DNA of 64,000 nucleotides. It comes from Methylocystis sp. SC2 (lineage in GTDB: Bacteria; Pseudomonadota; Alphaproteobacteria; Rhizobiales; Beijerinckiaceae). How positions within the stretch are numbered: position 1 is the first letter of the stretch; every line of letters begins with the position of its first letter. Positions 35,654-45,552 of this stretch are shown in pieces. The notes beneath the pieces were generated by a model that worked only from the letters and a program-made list of their open reading frames with translations, ran no database searches and was not told the origin of the DNA. The position numbers and the translations under genes are program-made. The stretch covers positions 3,008,501 through 3,072,500 of the forward strand of contig NC_018485.1 of NCBI RefSeq assembly GCF_000304315.1, written 5' to 3'.

Positions 35654-36719
35654 TCTCGATGCCAAAGCCCGAGAGCCCGACGAAAGCGCGGGGCTTGGAC
35701 GACGAGGAGCGCAGACGGATCGAGGAAACGCCGAGATCCTTCAAAATCTGCGCGCCGAGACCGACGTCGAGCCATTGCCGCTTGCGCGTTTCCTCCGCTC
35801 TTTCCTCCTCGTCCTTCTGGCGTCCGACGATATTCGCCGGCACGCCGGCCGCGCCGTCGCGCAGATAGACGAGCACGCCGCGCCCTTCGCGGGCGAAGCG
35901 CGCCAAAGTCTTCTTGATCGTCGGCGCGCCGCACATCACATCGGAGATGATGTCGGCGCGATGCAGGCGCGTCGGCACGTCGCGCCCGTCGCCGATGGCG
36001 CCCAGAACGAAGGCGAAGTGCTGCACGCTGTCGAAGGGCGTCACATAGGCGTGGCCGATCATCGCGCCGGCCTCCGTCTCGACCGGGAACGTCGCGACGC
36101 GATCGACGAGCTTTTCGCGCGCCTGCCGGAAGGCGATAAGATCGGACACCGACACGAGTTTGAGGTTGTGCGCGCGCGCGAATTCCTCGATCTGACGTCC
36201 GGTCATCACCGTGCCGTCGTCATTGGCGAGTTCGCAAATGACGCCGACCGGCGGCAGGCCGGCAAGCTTGCACAGATCGACGGCGGCTTCCGTATGTCCG
36301 GAGCGCATCAGCACGCCGCCGTCCTTGGCGATCAGCGGGAAAACATGGCCGGGCCGCACGAAATCGCTCGCGCCCATATTGCCATTGGCGAGCGCGCGCA
36401 CCGTATTGCAGCGCTGCTCGGCGGAAATGCCGGTGGTGAGCCCGTGGCGCGCGTCGACGGTGACGGTGAAGGCGGTGGCGAGCGGCGCGTCGTTTTCCGC
36501 CACCATGGGCGCAAGATGCAGACGGCGCGCCGCCTCGAGCGTGAGCGGCGCGCAGACGATGCCGCTCGTATGGCGGATGATGAAGGCCATTTTATCCGGC
36601 GTGCAGAGCGACGCGGCGACGACGAGGTCGCCTTCGTTTTCGCGATCGTCGTCATCGGTGACGACGACGATCTCGCCGCGCGCGACGGCCTCGACGGCTT
36701 CAGTGATGGAATGGGACAA
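35628..36719 (-). CDS. ribB: 3,4-dihydroxy-2-butanone 4-phosphate synthase with a degenerate RibA half
   Basis: Produces the four-carbon unit of riboflavin from ribulose 5-phosphate. The 363-residue protein has a full DHBP synthase domain (DDDDRENEGDLVVAA at about 22-36, TGISAEQRCNTVRAL, RSGHTEAAVDL). The C-terminal part has the GTP cyclohydrolase II fold but lacks the zinc-cysteine pattern: where SECLTGD..RCDCG is expected, the sequence reads RADIISDVMCGAP. It is likely inactive as RibA. The start is TTG at 36719 with GGAG 6 nt upstream. Confidence 0.9.
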   Translation of the reverse strand: MSHSITEAVEAVARGEIVVVTDDDDRENEGDLVVAASLCTPDKMAFIIRHTSGIVCAPLTLEAARRLHLAPMVAENDAPLATAFTVTVDARHGLTTGISAEQRCNTVRALANGNMGASDFVRPGHVFPLIAKDGGVLMRSGHTEAAVDLCKLAGLPPVGVICELANDDGTVMTGRQIEEFARAHNLKLVSVSDLIAFRQAREKLVDRVATFPVETEAGAMIGHAYVTPFDSVQHFAFVLGAIGDGRDVPTRLHRADIISDVMCGAPTIKKTLARFAREGRGVLVYLRDGAAGVPANIVGRQKDEEERAEETRKRQWLDVGLGAQILKDLGVSSIRLRSSSSKPRAFVGLSGFGIEISAVEPVE

Positions 36720-37000
36720 TGAGATCTCCGGAACCCGCCGCTTGCGGCGCCTGCGTCGCATATCTAGCCTTGCCGCGACGCCGTTTCAAACCAGCGGCCG
36801 CGCAGCTTTCGCAATTGTCATTCCCGACGCGCGGCGCGCGATCGGGAATCCTGTATAAAGCCGGCCATTCATGGCGTTGCTCTGGATTCCCGGTCAGGCC
36901 TGCGGCCTGCGGGGAATGACATCGTCCCCAAGTCGGCGCCTCCGGATGGTGGTTCCGACGATAGGAAGAAAGGAGGAGGCGTTTGCTCGTTGCGGAGCTG
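36720..37000. repeat. Spacer with a family B repeat (36817-36920)
   Basis: A 104-nt composite palindromic element bounded by GTCATTCCC and GGGAATGAC, with the inner motif GATTCCCGGTCAGGCCTGCG. A second copy lies at 62026-62132. The element is a common type in Hyphomicrobiales intergenic DNA. The rest of the spacer should carry divergent promoters. Confidence 0.7.
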
Positions 37001-37768
37001 ATGACGCGCATGATGCGCGTCTTTTCAAAAGCGCTCGCGGCGCTAGGACTGGCGCTTTTTGTCGCATCCGCGGCGACGGCCGAGCCCGGCCCCTGCGCCG
37101 ACATCGATGACGCCGCCTACACAATATGCGACTTCGATGCGCGCAAGAGCGACATTCGGCTGTTTCTGCGCGACGAAAAAGGCGAGATCTATGGCGGGTT
37201 TGGGCGGCTTGCGGATGGGCTGGCGAATAAGGGCGAAACGCTCGTTTTCGCGATGAACGCCGGCATGTATGCGGAAGATCGCAGCCCGGTCGGCCTCTAT
37301 GTCGAAAACGGGCGCACGCTGAGCGGCGCAAATACGCGCTCCGGCGCCGGCAATTTCCACCTGAAGCCGAATGGCGTGTTCTGGGTCGACGGCGCGCGGG
37401 CCGGCGTCGCCGAGACGGCGCGCTTCCTAAAAAGGCCGCAGCGGGCGCAATTCGCGACTCAATCAGGACCGATGCTCGTCATTGGCGGGCGCATACATCC
37501 CCGCATTCATGGGGACGGCATGTCGCAGAAATTCCGCAACGGCGTCTGCGTTCAAGACGGTCATCTCGTGCGCTTCGCGATCTCCAACCGGCCGGTGACA
37601 TTCTATGAGTTCGCGCTGCTTTTTCGCGATCGCCTGCATTGCTCCGACGCGCTGTTTCTCGATGGCGGCTCGGCGTCGGCGCTTTATGCGCCGTCGCTCT
37701 CGCGTCACGACCGTTTCGCGCCGACGATGGGGCCGATCGTCGGCGTCGTCGAAAAGGCGAAGCGCTAG
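37001..37768 (+). CDS. Exported phosphodiester-glycosidase (NAGPA/DUF2233) family protein
   Basis: A 255-residue exported protein of the NAGPA/DUF2233 family. A signal peptide ends near SAATA. The family core is visible as ETLVFAMNAGMYAEDRSPVGLYVENG, FHLKPNGVFWVD, ATQSGPMLVIGG and SDALFLDGGSASALYAP. Related proteins remove GlcNAc-phosphodiester caps or process wall sugars. The start is uncertain: ATG 37001 gives the best signal peptide, while a TTG at 36983 is preceded by AGGAGG. It converges on valS. Confidence 0.85.
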   Translation: MTRMMRVFSKALAALGLALFVASAATAEPGPCADIDDAAYTICDFDARKSDIRLFLRDEKGEIYGGFGRLADGLANKGETLVFAMNAGMYAEDRSPVGLYVENGRTLSGANTRSGAGNFHLKPNGVFWVDGARAGVAETARFLKRPQRAQFATQSGPMLVIGGRIHPRIHGDGMSQKFRNGVCVQDGHLVRFAISNRPVTFYEFALLFRDRLHCSDALFLDGGSASALYAPSLSRHDRFAPTMGPIVGVVEKAKR

Positions 37769-40700
37769 CTCAGTCGGAGAAGCGCCGCATTGAGCTTGTC
37801 GATGCGGGAAGCCGTCTCTTCGCGCCGTTCGCGGTGTTCGTCGATCACCTCTTCTTCGGCCTTGGCGAGGAAGCCCTCATTGGCGAGTTTGGCGTCGAGC
37901 TTCTTCAACTCGCCTTCGAGCTTAGCCGTCTCTTTCGCCAGTCGCGCTCGTTCGGCGCCAAGGTCGATCACGCCTTCGAGCGGCATGGCGGCGACGCCGC
38001 CGCGCACGAGAAGCTGCGCCGAGGATTTCGGCGCGGCGTCGGCGAAGCCCAGCCGCGAAAGCCGCGCCAGCTTGCGGATCGTCTCGTCCCAGCGCGTCGC
38101 GCGCGCTTTCAGCGCCTCGTCGGCGCCGATCAGCAGCAGCTCCGTCTCGCTGGTCAGATTCATTTCGGCGCGCAGCGAGCGCGTTTCCGAAATAAGGTCG
38201 ACGACCCAGCCGATTTCCTGTTCGGCTTCTGCGTCTTCGAGTCCTTCGAGCGACGGCCAGGCGGCGAGCGCCAGCATCGTCTCGCGTTTGGGACCCTCGG
38301 CGCCCTTGATCGCCCAAAGCTCCTCGGTGAGGAAGGGCATGAAGGGATGCAGCAGCGCATAGATCTGGTCGAGCACGAAGGCGGTCGTCGCGCGCGTCTC
38401 GTCCTTGTCAGCGCCGTCGGCGCCTTGCAGCAGCGGCTTGGCCAGCTCGACATACCAGTCGCAGAAGACGCTCCAGACGAAGCGATAGGCGGCGTTGGCC
38501 GCGTCGTTGAAGCGATAGGCGTCGATCGCCGCGCTCACTTCCGCCGTCGTGCGCGCCGCCTCGCCGACGATCCAGCAGTTGAGCGTGATTCTGTTGGCGC
38601 GCGGATCATAATTTGCGACGCGCGCGCAGCCGTTGATCTCCGCGAAGCGCGAGGCGTTCCACAGCTTCGTCGCGAAATTGCGATAGCCCTCGACGCGCTG
38701 CGTGGAGAGCTTGATGTCGCGTCCCTGCGCCGCCATCGCGGCGAGGGTGAAGCGCAGCGCGTCGGCGCCATATTCATCAATGAGATGCAGCGGGTCGATG
38801 ACATTGCCCTTCGACTTACTCATCTTCGCGCCCTTCTCGTCGCGAACGAGCGCGTGGATATAGACGTCGCTGAAAGGGACCTCATCCATGAAATGGAGGC
38901 CCATCATCATCATGCGGGCGACCCAGAAGAAGATGATGTCGAAGCCGGTGACGAGGGCGCTCGTCGGATAGTAGCGCGCGAGTTCGGGCGTCTTCTCGGG
39001 CCAGCCGAGCGTCGAGAAGGGCCAGAGCGCGGAAGAGAACCAAGTGTCGAGAACGTCTTCGTCGCGCCACAAATAGACGATGCTGCGTCCTTCGCGTCGA
39101 GCCGCGACCGAATGTAGGGCCGCGCTCGCGGGGTGAGACTCGAACCCGATTTCCTCACAACCATAATATTGTTTGGCTTCAGCCTGTACCGCCTCCTCAG
39201 ATTCAGCGACGAATACCTTGTGCGGATTTAGTTCTGCTGCGAGTTCCTTGTTACGATCGTGGATGCCAACGTGATAAAGACGATTAATGCCATCAGGGTG
39301 GTCATTAGGTAGTTCCGGTCCATACCAGGCCGGGATGCGATGGCCCCACCAGAGCTGACGCGACACGCACCAGGGCTGAATGTTTTCGAGCCATTCGAAA
39401 TAGGTCTTTTCCCAATTCTTCGGCACGAAAGTCGTGCGGCCGTCGCGCACCGCTGCGAGCGCCGGCTGCGCGAGAGTCTTGGCGTCGACATACCATTGAT
39501 CGGTGAGTCGCGGTTCGAGCACCGCGCCCGAGCGGTCGCCATGCGGGACCATATGGGTATGGGGCTCTATCTTCGCGAGATAATTTTCTTCCTTCATCTT
39601 TGTAACGATGCGTGCCCGCGCCTCGAAGCGGTCACACCCGTCAAACTCTTCAATTCTTGAGTTCAGGCCTTGGTGTTCAGGCTCGCGGAGATCAAGCTCA
39701 TCAATATCGATAATTTGTTCGTCGATTGCGTCTACAAATGCGTTGAAAGCAAGATTGCCTACCAAATGCATGCGTGCGTCTGCATACAGCACGTCAATGC
39801 GCTCCAACGAATGTCGCTTGCCAACTTCAAAATCATTGAAATCATGCGCCGGGGTAATCTTCACCGCGCCGGTACCCTTTTCGGGATCGGCATATTCGTC
39901 GCCCACGATCGGAATGGGTCGGCCGACAAGCGGAAGGATGACATGCCGCCCGATTAGGTGTTTGAGCTTGTCATTTTCGGGATGCACAGCGACGCCTGTA
40001 TCGCCCAGCATCGTTTCCGGGCGCGTCGTCGCCACCTGAATGAATGTCGCCGCATTGTCCGGATCGTAGGTTTCGCCTTCGAGTGGATAGTTGAAATAGT
40101 AAAGGTGGCCGTTAGGGTTTTTGCTCAGGACTCTCGCGAGTGCTTCGGCATCGAAGGGCGTTTCGTCACCACGCGACCATTTGAATGACCCGCGACATTC
40201 CACCTGGACGACCTCCAGATCGGAGATCGCCGTGTGCAGCGCCGGGTCCCAATTGACGAGACGCTTGTCCTTGTAGAGCAGCCCGTCGCGATAGAGCTGC
40301 ACGAAAACCTTCACCACCGCGCGCGACAGGCCTTCATCGAGCGTGAAGCGCTCGCGCGACCAGTCGCAAGAGGCGCCGAGCCGCTTCAGCTGTTCGACGA
40401 TCTTGCCGCCCGATTCCGCCTTCCATTCCCAGACGCGCGCGACGAATTTCTCGCGTCCGAGTTCGCGGCGATGCTCCTGGCGCTCCATCAGCTGGCGCTC
40501 GACGACCATTTGCGTCGCGATGCCGGCGTGGTCGGTGCCCGGCTGCCAGAGCACGTCGTCGCCCTTCATGCGCCGGTAGCGAACGAGAATATCCTGCAGC
40601 GTGTTGTTGAGCGCATGGCCCATATGCAGGCTGCCGGTGACGTTCGGCGGCGGAATGACGATGGAATAGGGCTTAGCCTGCGCGCGTTCGGGCCGTCCGG

Positions 40701-40782
40701 CGCGAAAAGCTTGCGCCTCTTCCCATGCCTCGCGGATGCGCGATTCAATTGCGGCGGGAGCGAAGGTCTTTTCCATGGTCAT
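37765..40782 (-). CDS. valS: Valyl-tRNA synthetase
   Basis: A class Ia synthetase with PPPNVTGSLHMGHALNN (HMGH 53-56), KMSKSKGNVID starting at Lys653, a CP1 editing domain, and a C-terminal coiled-coil arm (ERARLAKETAKLEGELKKLDAKL). At 1005 residues it is about 50 longer than E. coli ValS. The extra length lies mainly in the catalytic-core insertion after WWGHRIPAWYG (NDHPDGINRLYHVGIHDRNK) and around CP1. The DNA for these parts (about 39.1-39.3 and 39.6-40.1 kb) looks less GC-rich than the flanks. Start ATG at 40782. Confidence 0.96.
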   Translation of the reverse strand: MTMEKTFAPAAIESRIREAWEEAQAFRAGRPERAQAKPYSIVIPPPNVTGSLHMGHALNNTLQDILVRYRRMKGDDVLWQPGTDHAGIATQMVVERQLMERQEHRRELGREKFVARVWEWKAESGGKIVEQLKRLGASCDWSRERFTLDEGLSRAVVKVFVQLYRDGLLYKDKRLVNWDPALHTAISDLEVVQVECRGSFKWSRGDETPFDAEALARVLSKNPNGHLYYFNYPLEGETYDPDNAATFIQVATTRPETMLGDTGVAVHPENDKLKHLIGRHVILPLVGRPIPIVGDEYADPEKGTGAVKITPAHDFNDFEVGKRHSLERIDVLYADARMHLVGNLAFNAFVDAIDEQIIDIDELDLREPEHQGLNSRIEEFDGCDRFEARARIVTKMKEENYLAKIEPHTHMVPHGDRSGAVLEPRLTDQWYVDAKTLAQPALAAVRDGRTTFVPKNWEKTYFEWLENIQPWCVSRQLWWGHRIPAWYGPELPNDHPDGINRLYHVGIHDRNKELAAELNPHKVFVAESEEAVQAEAKQYYGCEEIGFESHPASAALHSVAARREGRSIVYLWRDEDVLDTWFSSALWPFSTLGWPEKTPELARYYPTSALVTGFDIIFFWVARMMMMGLHFMDEVPFSDVYIHALVRDEKGAKMSKSKGNVIDPLHLIDEYGADALRFTLAAMAAQGRDIKLSTQRVEGYRNFATKLWNASRFAEINGCARVANYDPRANRITLNCWIVGEAARTTAEVSAAIDAYRFNDAANAAYRFVWSVFCDWYVELAKPLLQGADGADKDETRATTAFVLDQIYALLHPFMPFLTEELWAIKGAEGPKRETMLALAAWPSLEGLEDAEAEQEIGWVVDLISETRSLRAEMNLTSETELLLIGADEALKARATRWDETIRKLARLSRLGFADAAPKSSAQLLVRGGVAAMPLEGVIDLGAERARLAKETAKLEGELKKLDAKLANEGFLAKAEEEVIDEHRERREETASRIDKLNAALLRLS

Positions 40783-40800
40783 TTGGCAGGAGCCTTTTGG

Positions 40801-40921
40801 CCCCCACCCTGTCCCTCCCCCGCTTCGCGGGAGAGGGGACGCTAACGATCGGCGTTTCGTCGCACGTCAGTGAAGGCTCGAATCTACTCCCTCTCCCGCG
40901 AAGCGGGGGAGGGTGGGGGGG
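40801..40921. repeat. Inverted family D repeats between eno and valS
   Basis: Copies at 40801-40840 and 40889-40921 are inverted and nearly complementary over about 30 nt. Each also contains its own CCCGCTTCGCGGG-type hairpin. Starting right after the eno stop codon, the structure may terminate or attenuate transcription between eno and valS. Confidence 0.6.
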
Positions 40922-42447
<1,526 letters not shown>

Positions 42448-43224
42448 ATGGCCCTCAGCACAACGCGATTCGCGCGCGGCGTCGTTTTCAGCCTTTGCCT
42501 GGGGCTTTGGAGTCCGGCCGGCGCCTGGGCGCAGTCGCCGGAGCATGTCGCCGCCGCCAAGGCGACGTTGGAGAAATCCCCCGTCCGCGGCGATTGCGCG
42601 CCGGCGCAGGAGGATTTCCTGGGCTGGCCGGCGAGCCTCGTGCAGCGGTGCGAATATCAGCATGAGGGCATGCCTGGCCTCGCCTATGTGCTCGACGTCA
42701 AGCCGGAAACTCTGGCGCGCTGGGTGGAGGCGGGATGCGGCGCGCTGATGGTCGGCGCCGGCCATTGTTTCGACCGGACGTTGAAATGCGCGCTCGACAG
42801 CACAGGCGCAAGCTTCGTGATCGGCGGCAATCTGATCGCGGCGCGCGGCGGCGTGAAGCAGAATCGCTTTTATCGCAACGGCGTCGCGATCGTTGCGCCC
42901 AAAAGCGGCACGCCGGGCGCCGTGCCGATCGCAGAGCAGGAGCAGATCGCGCATATGCCGGAAAAGGACGTCTCGGCGATGCTCGAGCGCGGCGGCGTCG
43001 CCTTGTGGAACACCATGCCCTATCAATTCGCCGTCAAGGCCCTCGAATTCGCCGTGCCGGCGGAGATGAACACGCCGGACCGGCGGGAGAAATGGCTGGA
43101 AATCGTGCGCGTCGAAATGCTGAAGGCGCTGGAGAGCCCGGAAAATCGCTTTCTCTCCGGCTGGATGTCGGCGCATCCGATCACGCTGCGCGCGGGGGAA
43201 TGCCCGGACTCCCGCGACCCCTGA
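42448..43224 (+). CDS. Exported protein of unknown function
   Basis: A 258-residue protein with a signal peptide (MALSTTRFARGVVFSLCLGL, cleavage after AWA). The mature part has six cysteines and motifs such as DCAPAQEDFLGWP, CEYQHEGMPGLAYVLDVKP and GAGHCFDRTLKCA, suggesting a disulfide-stabilised periplasmic protein. No enzyme signature is recognised. It precedes queF by 62 nt on the same strand and may be cotranscribed, although nothing links it to queuosine synthesis. Confidence 0.65.
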   Translation: MALSTTRFARGVVFSLCLGLWSPAGAWAQSPEHVAAAKATLEKSPVRGDCAPAQEDFLGWPASLVQRCEYQHEGMPGLAYVLDVKPETLARWVEAGCGALMVGAGHCFDRTLKCALDSTGASFVIGGNLIAARGGVKQNRFYRNGVAIVAPKSGTPGAVPIAEQEQIAHMPEKDVSAMLERGGVALWNTMPYQFAVKALEFAVPAEMNTPDRREKWLEIVRVEMLKALESPENRFLSGWMSAHPITLRAGECPDSRDP

Positions 43225-43286
43225 GCTGTTTGGCGCTTGACGCGACGGCGAATGCGCCTTTGTTAGCGCATGACTAGGTTACGCGC

Positions 43287-43748
43287 ATGACCAAGACGCA
43301 TCAGGGCGCCGCGCTGCTCGGCCGCATGGCCGCGCTGCCGGCTTCGCCGGACGAGGCCGAACTCGATCTCGTGCCCAATCCTCACAAGGACGCGACCTAT
43401 CTCGTGCGCTTCACCGCGCCCGAGTTCACCTCGCTCTGCCCGGTGACCGGCCAACCGGATTTCGCGCATATCGTCATCGACTATGTCCCCGCCGAATGGC
43501 TGGTCGAGTCGAAGGCGCTGAAGCTTTACCTTGGAAGTTTCCGCAACCATGGCGCCTTTCACGAAGACTGCACGCTGCGGATCGCGCGCGATCTCGTTGC
43601 GGCGATGACGCCGAAATGGCTGCGCATCGGCGGCTATTGGTATCCGCGCGGCGGCATGCCGATCGACGTCTTCTGGCAGACCGGCGCCCCGCCCGAAGGG
43701 CTGTGGCTTCCTGGCCAGGGCGTGCCGCCCTACCGGGGGCGAGGCTAG
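43287..43748 (+). CDS. queF: NADPH-dependent 7-cyano-7-deazaguanine reductase
   Basis: Reduces preQ0 to preQ1 in queuosine biosynthesis. This is the single-domain (YkvM) type of 153 residues. Nucleophile Cys51 in [13 protein letters not shown], Asp58, the NADPH motif [20 protein letters not shown] at 74-93, and Glu94 are all present. The queC gene, which makes preQ0, lies about 7 kb downstream on the same strand, so the pathway is scattered. I see no preQ1 riboswitch in front of it. Confidence 0.95.
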   Translation: MTKTHQGAALLGRMAALPASPDEAELDLVPNPHKDATYLVRFTAPEFTSLCPVTGQPDFAHIVIDYVPAEWLVESKALKLYLGSFRNHGAFHEDCTLRIARDLVAAMTPKWLRIGGYWYPRGGMPIDVFWQTGAPPEGLWLPGQGVPPYRGRG

Positions 43749-43854
43749 GCTTGGGCGCGCCAAGGTCGAGCCTTGTGCGTCCGGCGGCAAATCACCTATG
43801 GGTCGCTGTGGTGGTCCTGACCAAGAGACCGTCCGATCGCGGGGCCCAGAGACG

Positions 43855-45552
43855 ATGAAGCTTCGGACATTTTTCTCGATCTTCTTCCTGTCGCTCGTCG
43901 CGCTCGCCGGCGGCAATCTGGCGCTGGGCGTTTTTCTCGAAAACGCACAGAAGGATCTGGAGACGTCGCATCGCGAATTGCAATCATTGACCACGCTTGC
44001 CGAGGATTTGGTTTTTTCCTCGCAGTGGCAGACGCGCTTTGCGCGCGGTTATATCTCCAGCAACGATCCGAAACGAATCGAGTGGTACAACATCATCGGC
44101 GACATTCTCAACGGCGAGGTCGCCCGGCCGAAAGACTATAACTTTGGCTACTGGGATCTCGTGAACGGCGGAATCATTCCGCCGCCCGAGACGAAAAGCG
44201 AGGGCGCAGTTTCGATCGAAGAGCGCTTCTTAAGCCAAAATGTCACCGCGCATGAATTGAACAAGCTCAAGGAAGCGCAAAGCTTTTTGGACAAAGTGAT
44301 TGCGATCGAACGCGCCGCAATGCATGCGGTGGATGGCGACTTCGACGACGGCGCTGGAACCTATTCCCGCAAGGGCAAGCCCGATCGCGCCTTGGCGACA
44401 AAGCTGTTGTTCAGCGACGAATACCGCAAGCTCAACGGAGATCTAACGCTGCGCATCGCGCAGATGCAGAACTTGATCCGGCAGCGATACGCCGGGCGAA
44501 TTTCCCGGGAACAGGCGTTCGCCAACCGATTGTTCGCAGCCAATTCTTATTTGAACATCGGCTTGTTTGGGGTGGTCGTTCTGTCGCTGATCTTCTTGCG
44601 CAACCGCTTCGCGGTTCGAGCGTCGCACCTCATGTCGGTCGTTCGCGAGATTGGAGCGGGAAATCTCGCGGCTCAGGCCTCGGTTTTCGGGAGCGACGAG
44701 ATCAGCGAACTCGCCACCACCGTCAATACGATGGCCGCGAATCTGAACGTCGCTTTCGACAGACTCGAAGACAAGATCAAGCTTTCTGGCAAAGCCTTGT
44801 CGGACCTTGAGATCGAACGCTCCCGTTCGGAAAAGCTGCTCCACAATATTCTTCCGGCCGCGATCGCCGAGCGACTGCGTGGCGGAGAGGAGACGATTGC
44901 GGAAGTTTTCCCTGAGGTCACGGTGTTTTTCTCCGACATCGTCGGATTTACGGGACTTTCGGCGAAGCTTGGTCCGCACGCCACCGTCAATATGCTCAAC
45001 GTCCTCTTCGAGAAATTCGACGAGCTCGTCGAAAAACACGGCGTCGAAAAAATCAAGACGATTGGCGACAGCTACATGGTGGTCGGCGGAGTCCCGAACC
45101 GGGACCCCTTGCACTGTCAGCATATCGCGGATTTCGCGCTGGAAGCGCAAAGCTACATCATGAGCTACGCAGAAGAGGTTCCTTACCCGCTTCAAATGCG
45201 CATGGGCGTGCACACCGGCACGGTGGCGGCCGGCGTCGTGGGAAAAAAGCGATTTTCCTACGATCTGTGGGGCGACGTCGTGAATGTCGCGAGCCGATTT
45301 GAATCGACGTCCAAGCCCGACAAGATTCACGTGTCCGAAGCGGTGAAGGTGCGTCTCAGCGACGACTACCTGTTCCTGGATGGCGGAACCGTCGAAATGA
45401 AAGGCAAAGAGCCGGCGCGCTCTTTCTTCCTGATCGGCAAAAAGGCGCAGATGCCCAGCGTTCTGGAGTTCGCGGCCGCTAGCGACGCGGTCGAAACGCC
45501 AACCCGACTGCGCCGGGATAATCCTTCGTTTGCGCCTGGCTCCGATAAATGA
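43855..45552 (+). CDS. Membrane-bound class III adenylate cyclase with HAMP domain
   Basis: A 565-residue sensor cyclase. TM1 is near residues 7-27, an extracytoplasmic helical region runs to about 220, TM2 is near 228-248, then a HAMP domain (NRFAVRASHLMSVVREIGAG and on), a short coiled coil, and the catalytic domain (about 350-520). Metal residues Asp361 and Asp405 and transition-state residues Asn477 and Arg481 are intact. Lys401 and Asp470 indicate ATP as substrate. The ATG at 43855 gives an immediate TM1. Its 3' end overlaps the convergent nickel-transporter gene by 74 nt. The input signal is unknown. Confidence 0.92.
   Translation: MKLRTFFSIFFLSLVALAGGNLALGVFLENAQKDLETSHRELQSLTTLAEDLVFSSQWQTRFARGYISSNDPKRIEWYNIIGDILNGEVARPKDYNFGYWDLVNGGIIPPPETKSEGAVSIEERFLSQNVTAHELNKLKEAQSFLDKVIAIERAAMHAVDGDFDDGAGTYSRKGKPDRALATKLLFSDEYRKLNGDLTLRIAQMQNLIRQRYAGRISREQAFANRLFAANSYLNIGLFGVVVLSLIFLRNRFAVRASHLMSVVREIGAGNLAAQASVFGSDEISELATTVNTMAANLNVAFDRLEDKIKLSGKALSDLEIERSRSEKLLHNILPAAIAERLRGGEETIAEVFPEVTVFFSDIVGFTGLSAKLGPHATVNMLNVLFEKFDELVEKHGVEKIKTIGDSYMVVGGVPNRDPLHCQHIADFALEAQSYIMSYAEEVPYPLQMRMGVHTGTVAAGVVGKKRFSYDLWGDVVNVASRFESTSKPDKIHVSEAVKVRLSDDYLFLDGGTVEMKGKEPARSFFLIGKKAQMPSVLEFAAASDAVETPTRLRRDNPSFAPGSDK

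Noticed and set aside
37639..39117. A 492-codon plus-strand frame over valS
   Set aside because: Shadow of the valS coding region with no Shine-Dalgarno or motif.
43749..43860. Possible preQ1 or other riboswitch near queF, and likewise before queC
   Set aside because: I found no preQ1 aptamer pattern (short hairpin with an A-rich tail) upstream of either gene; upstream sequences are short and ordinary.
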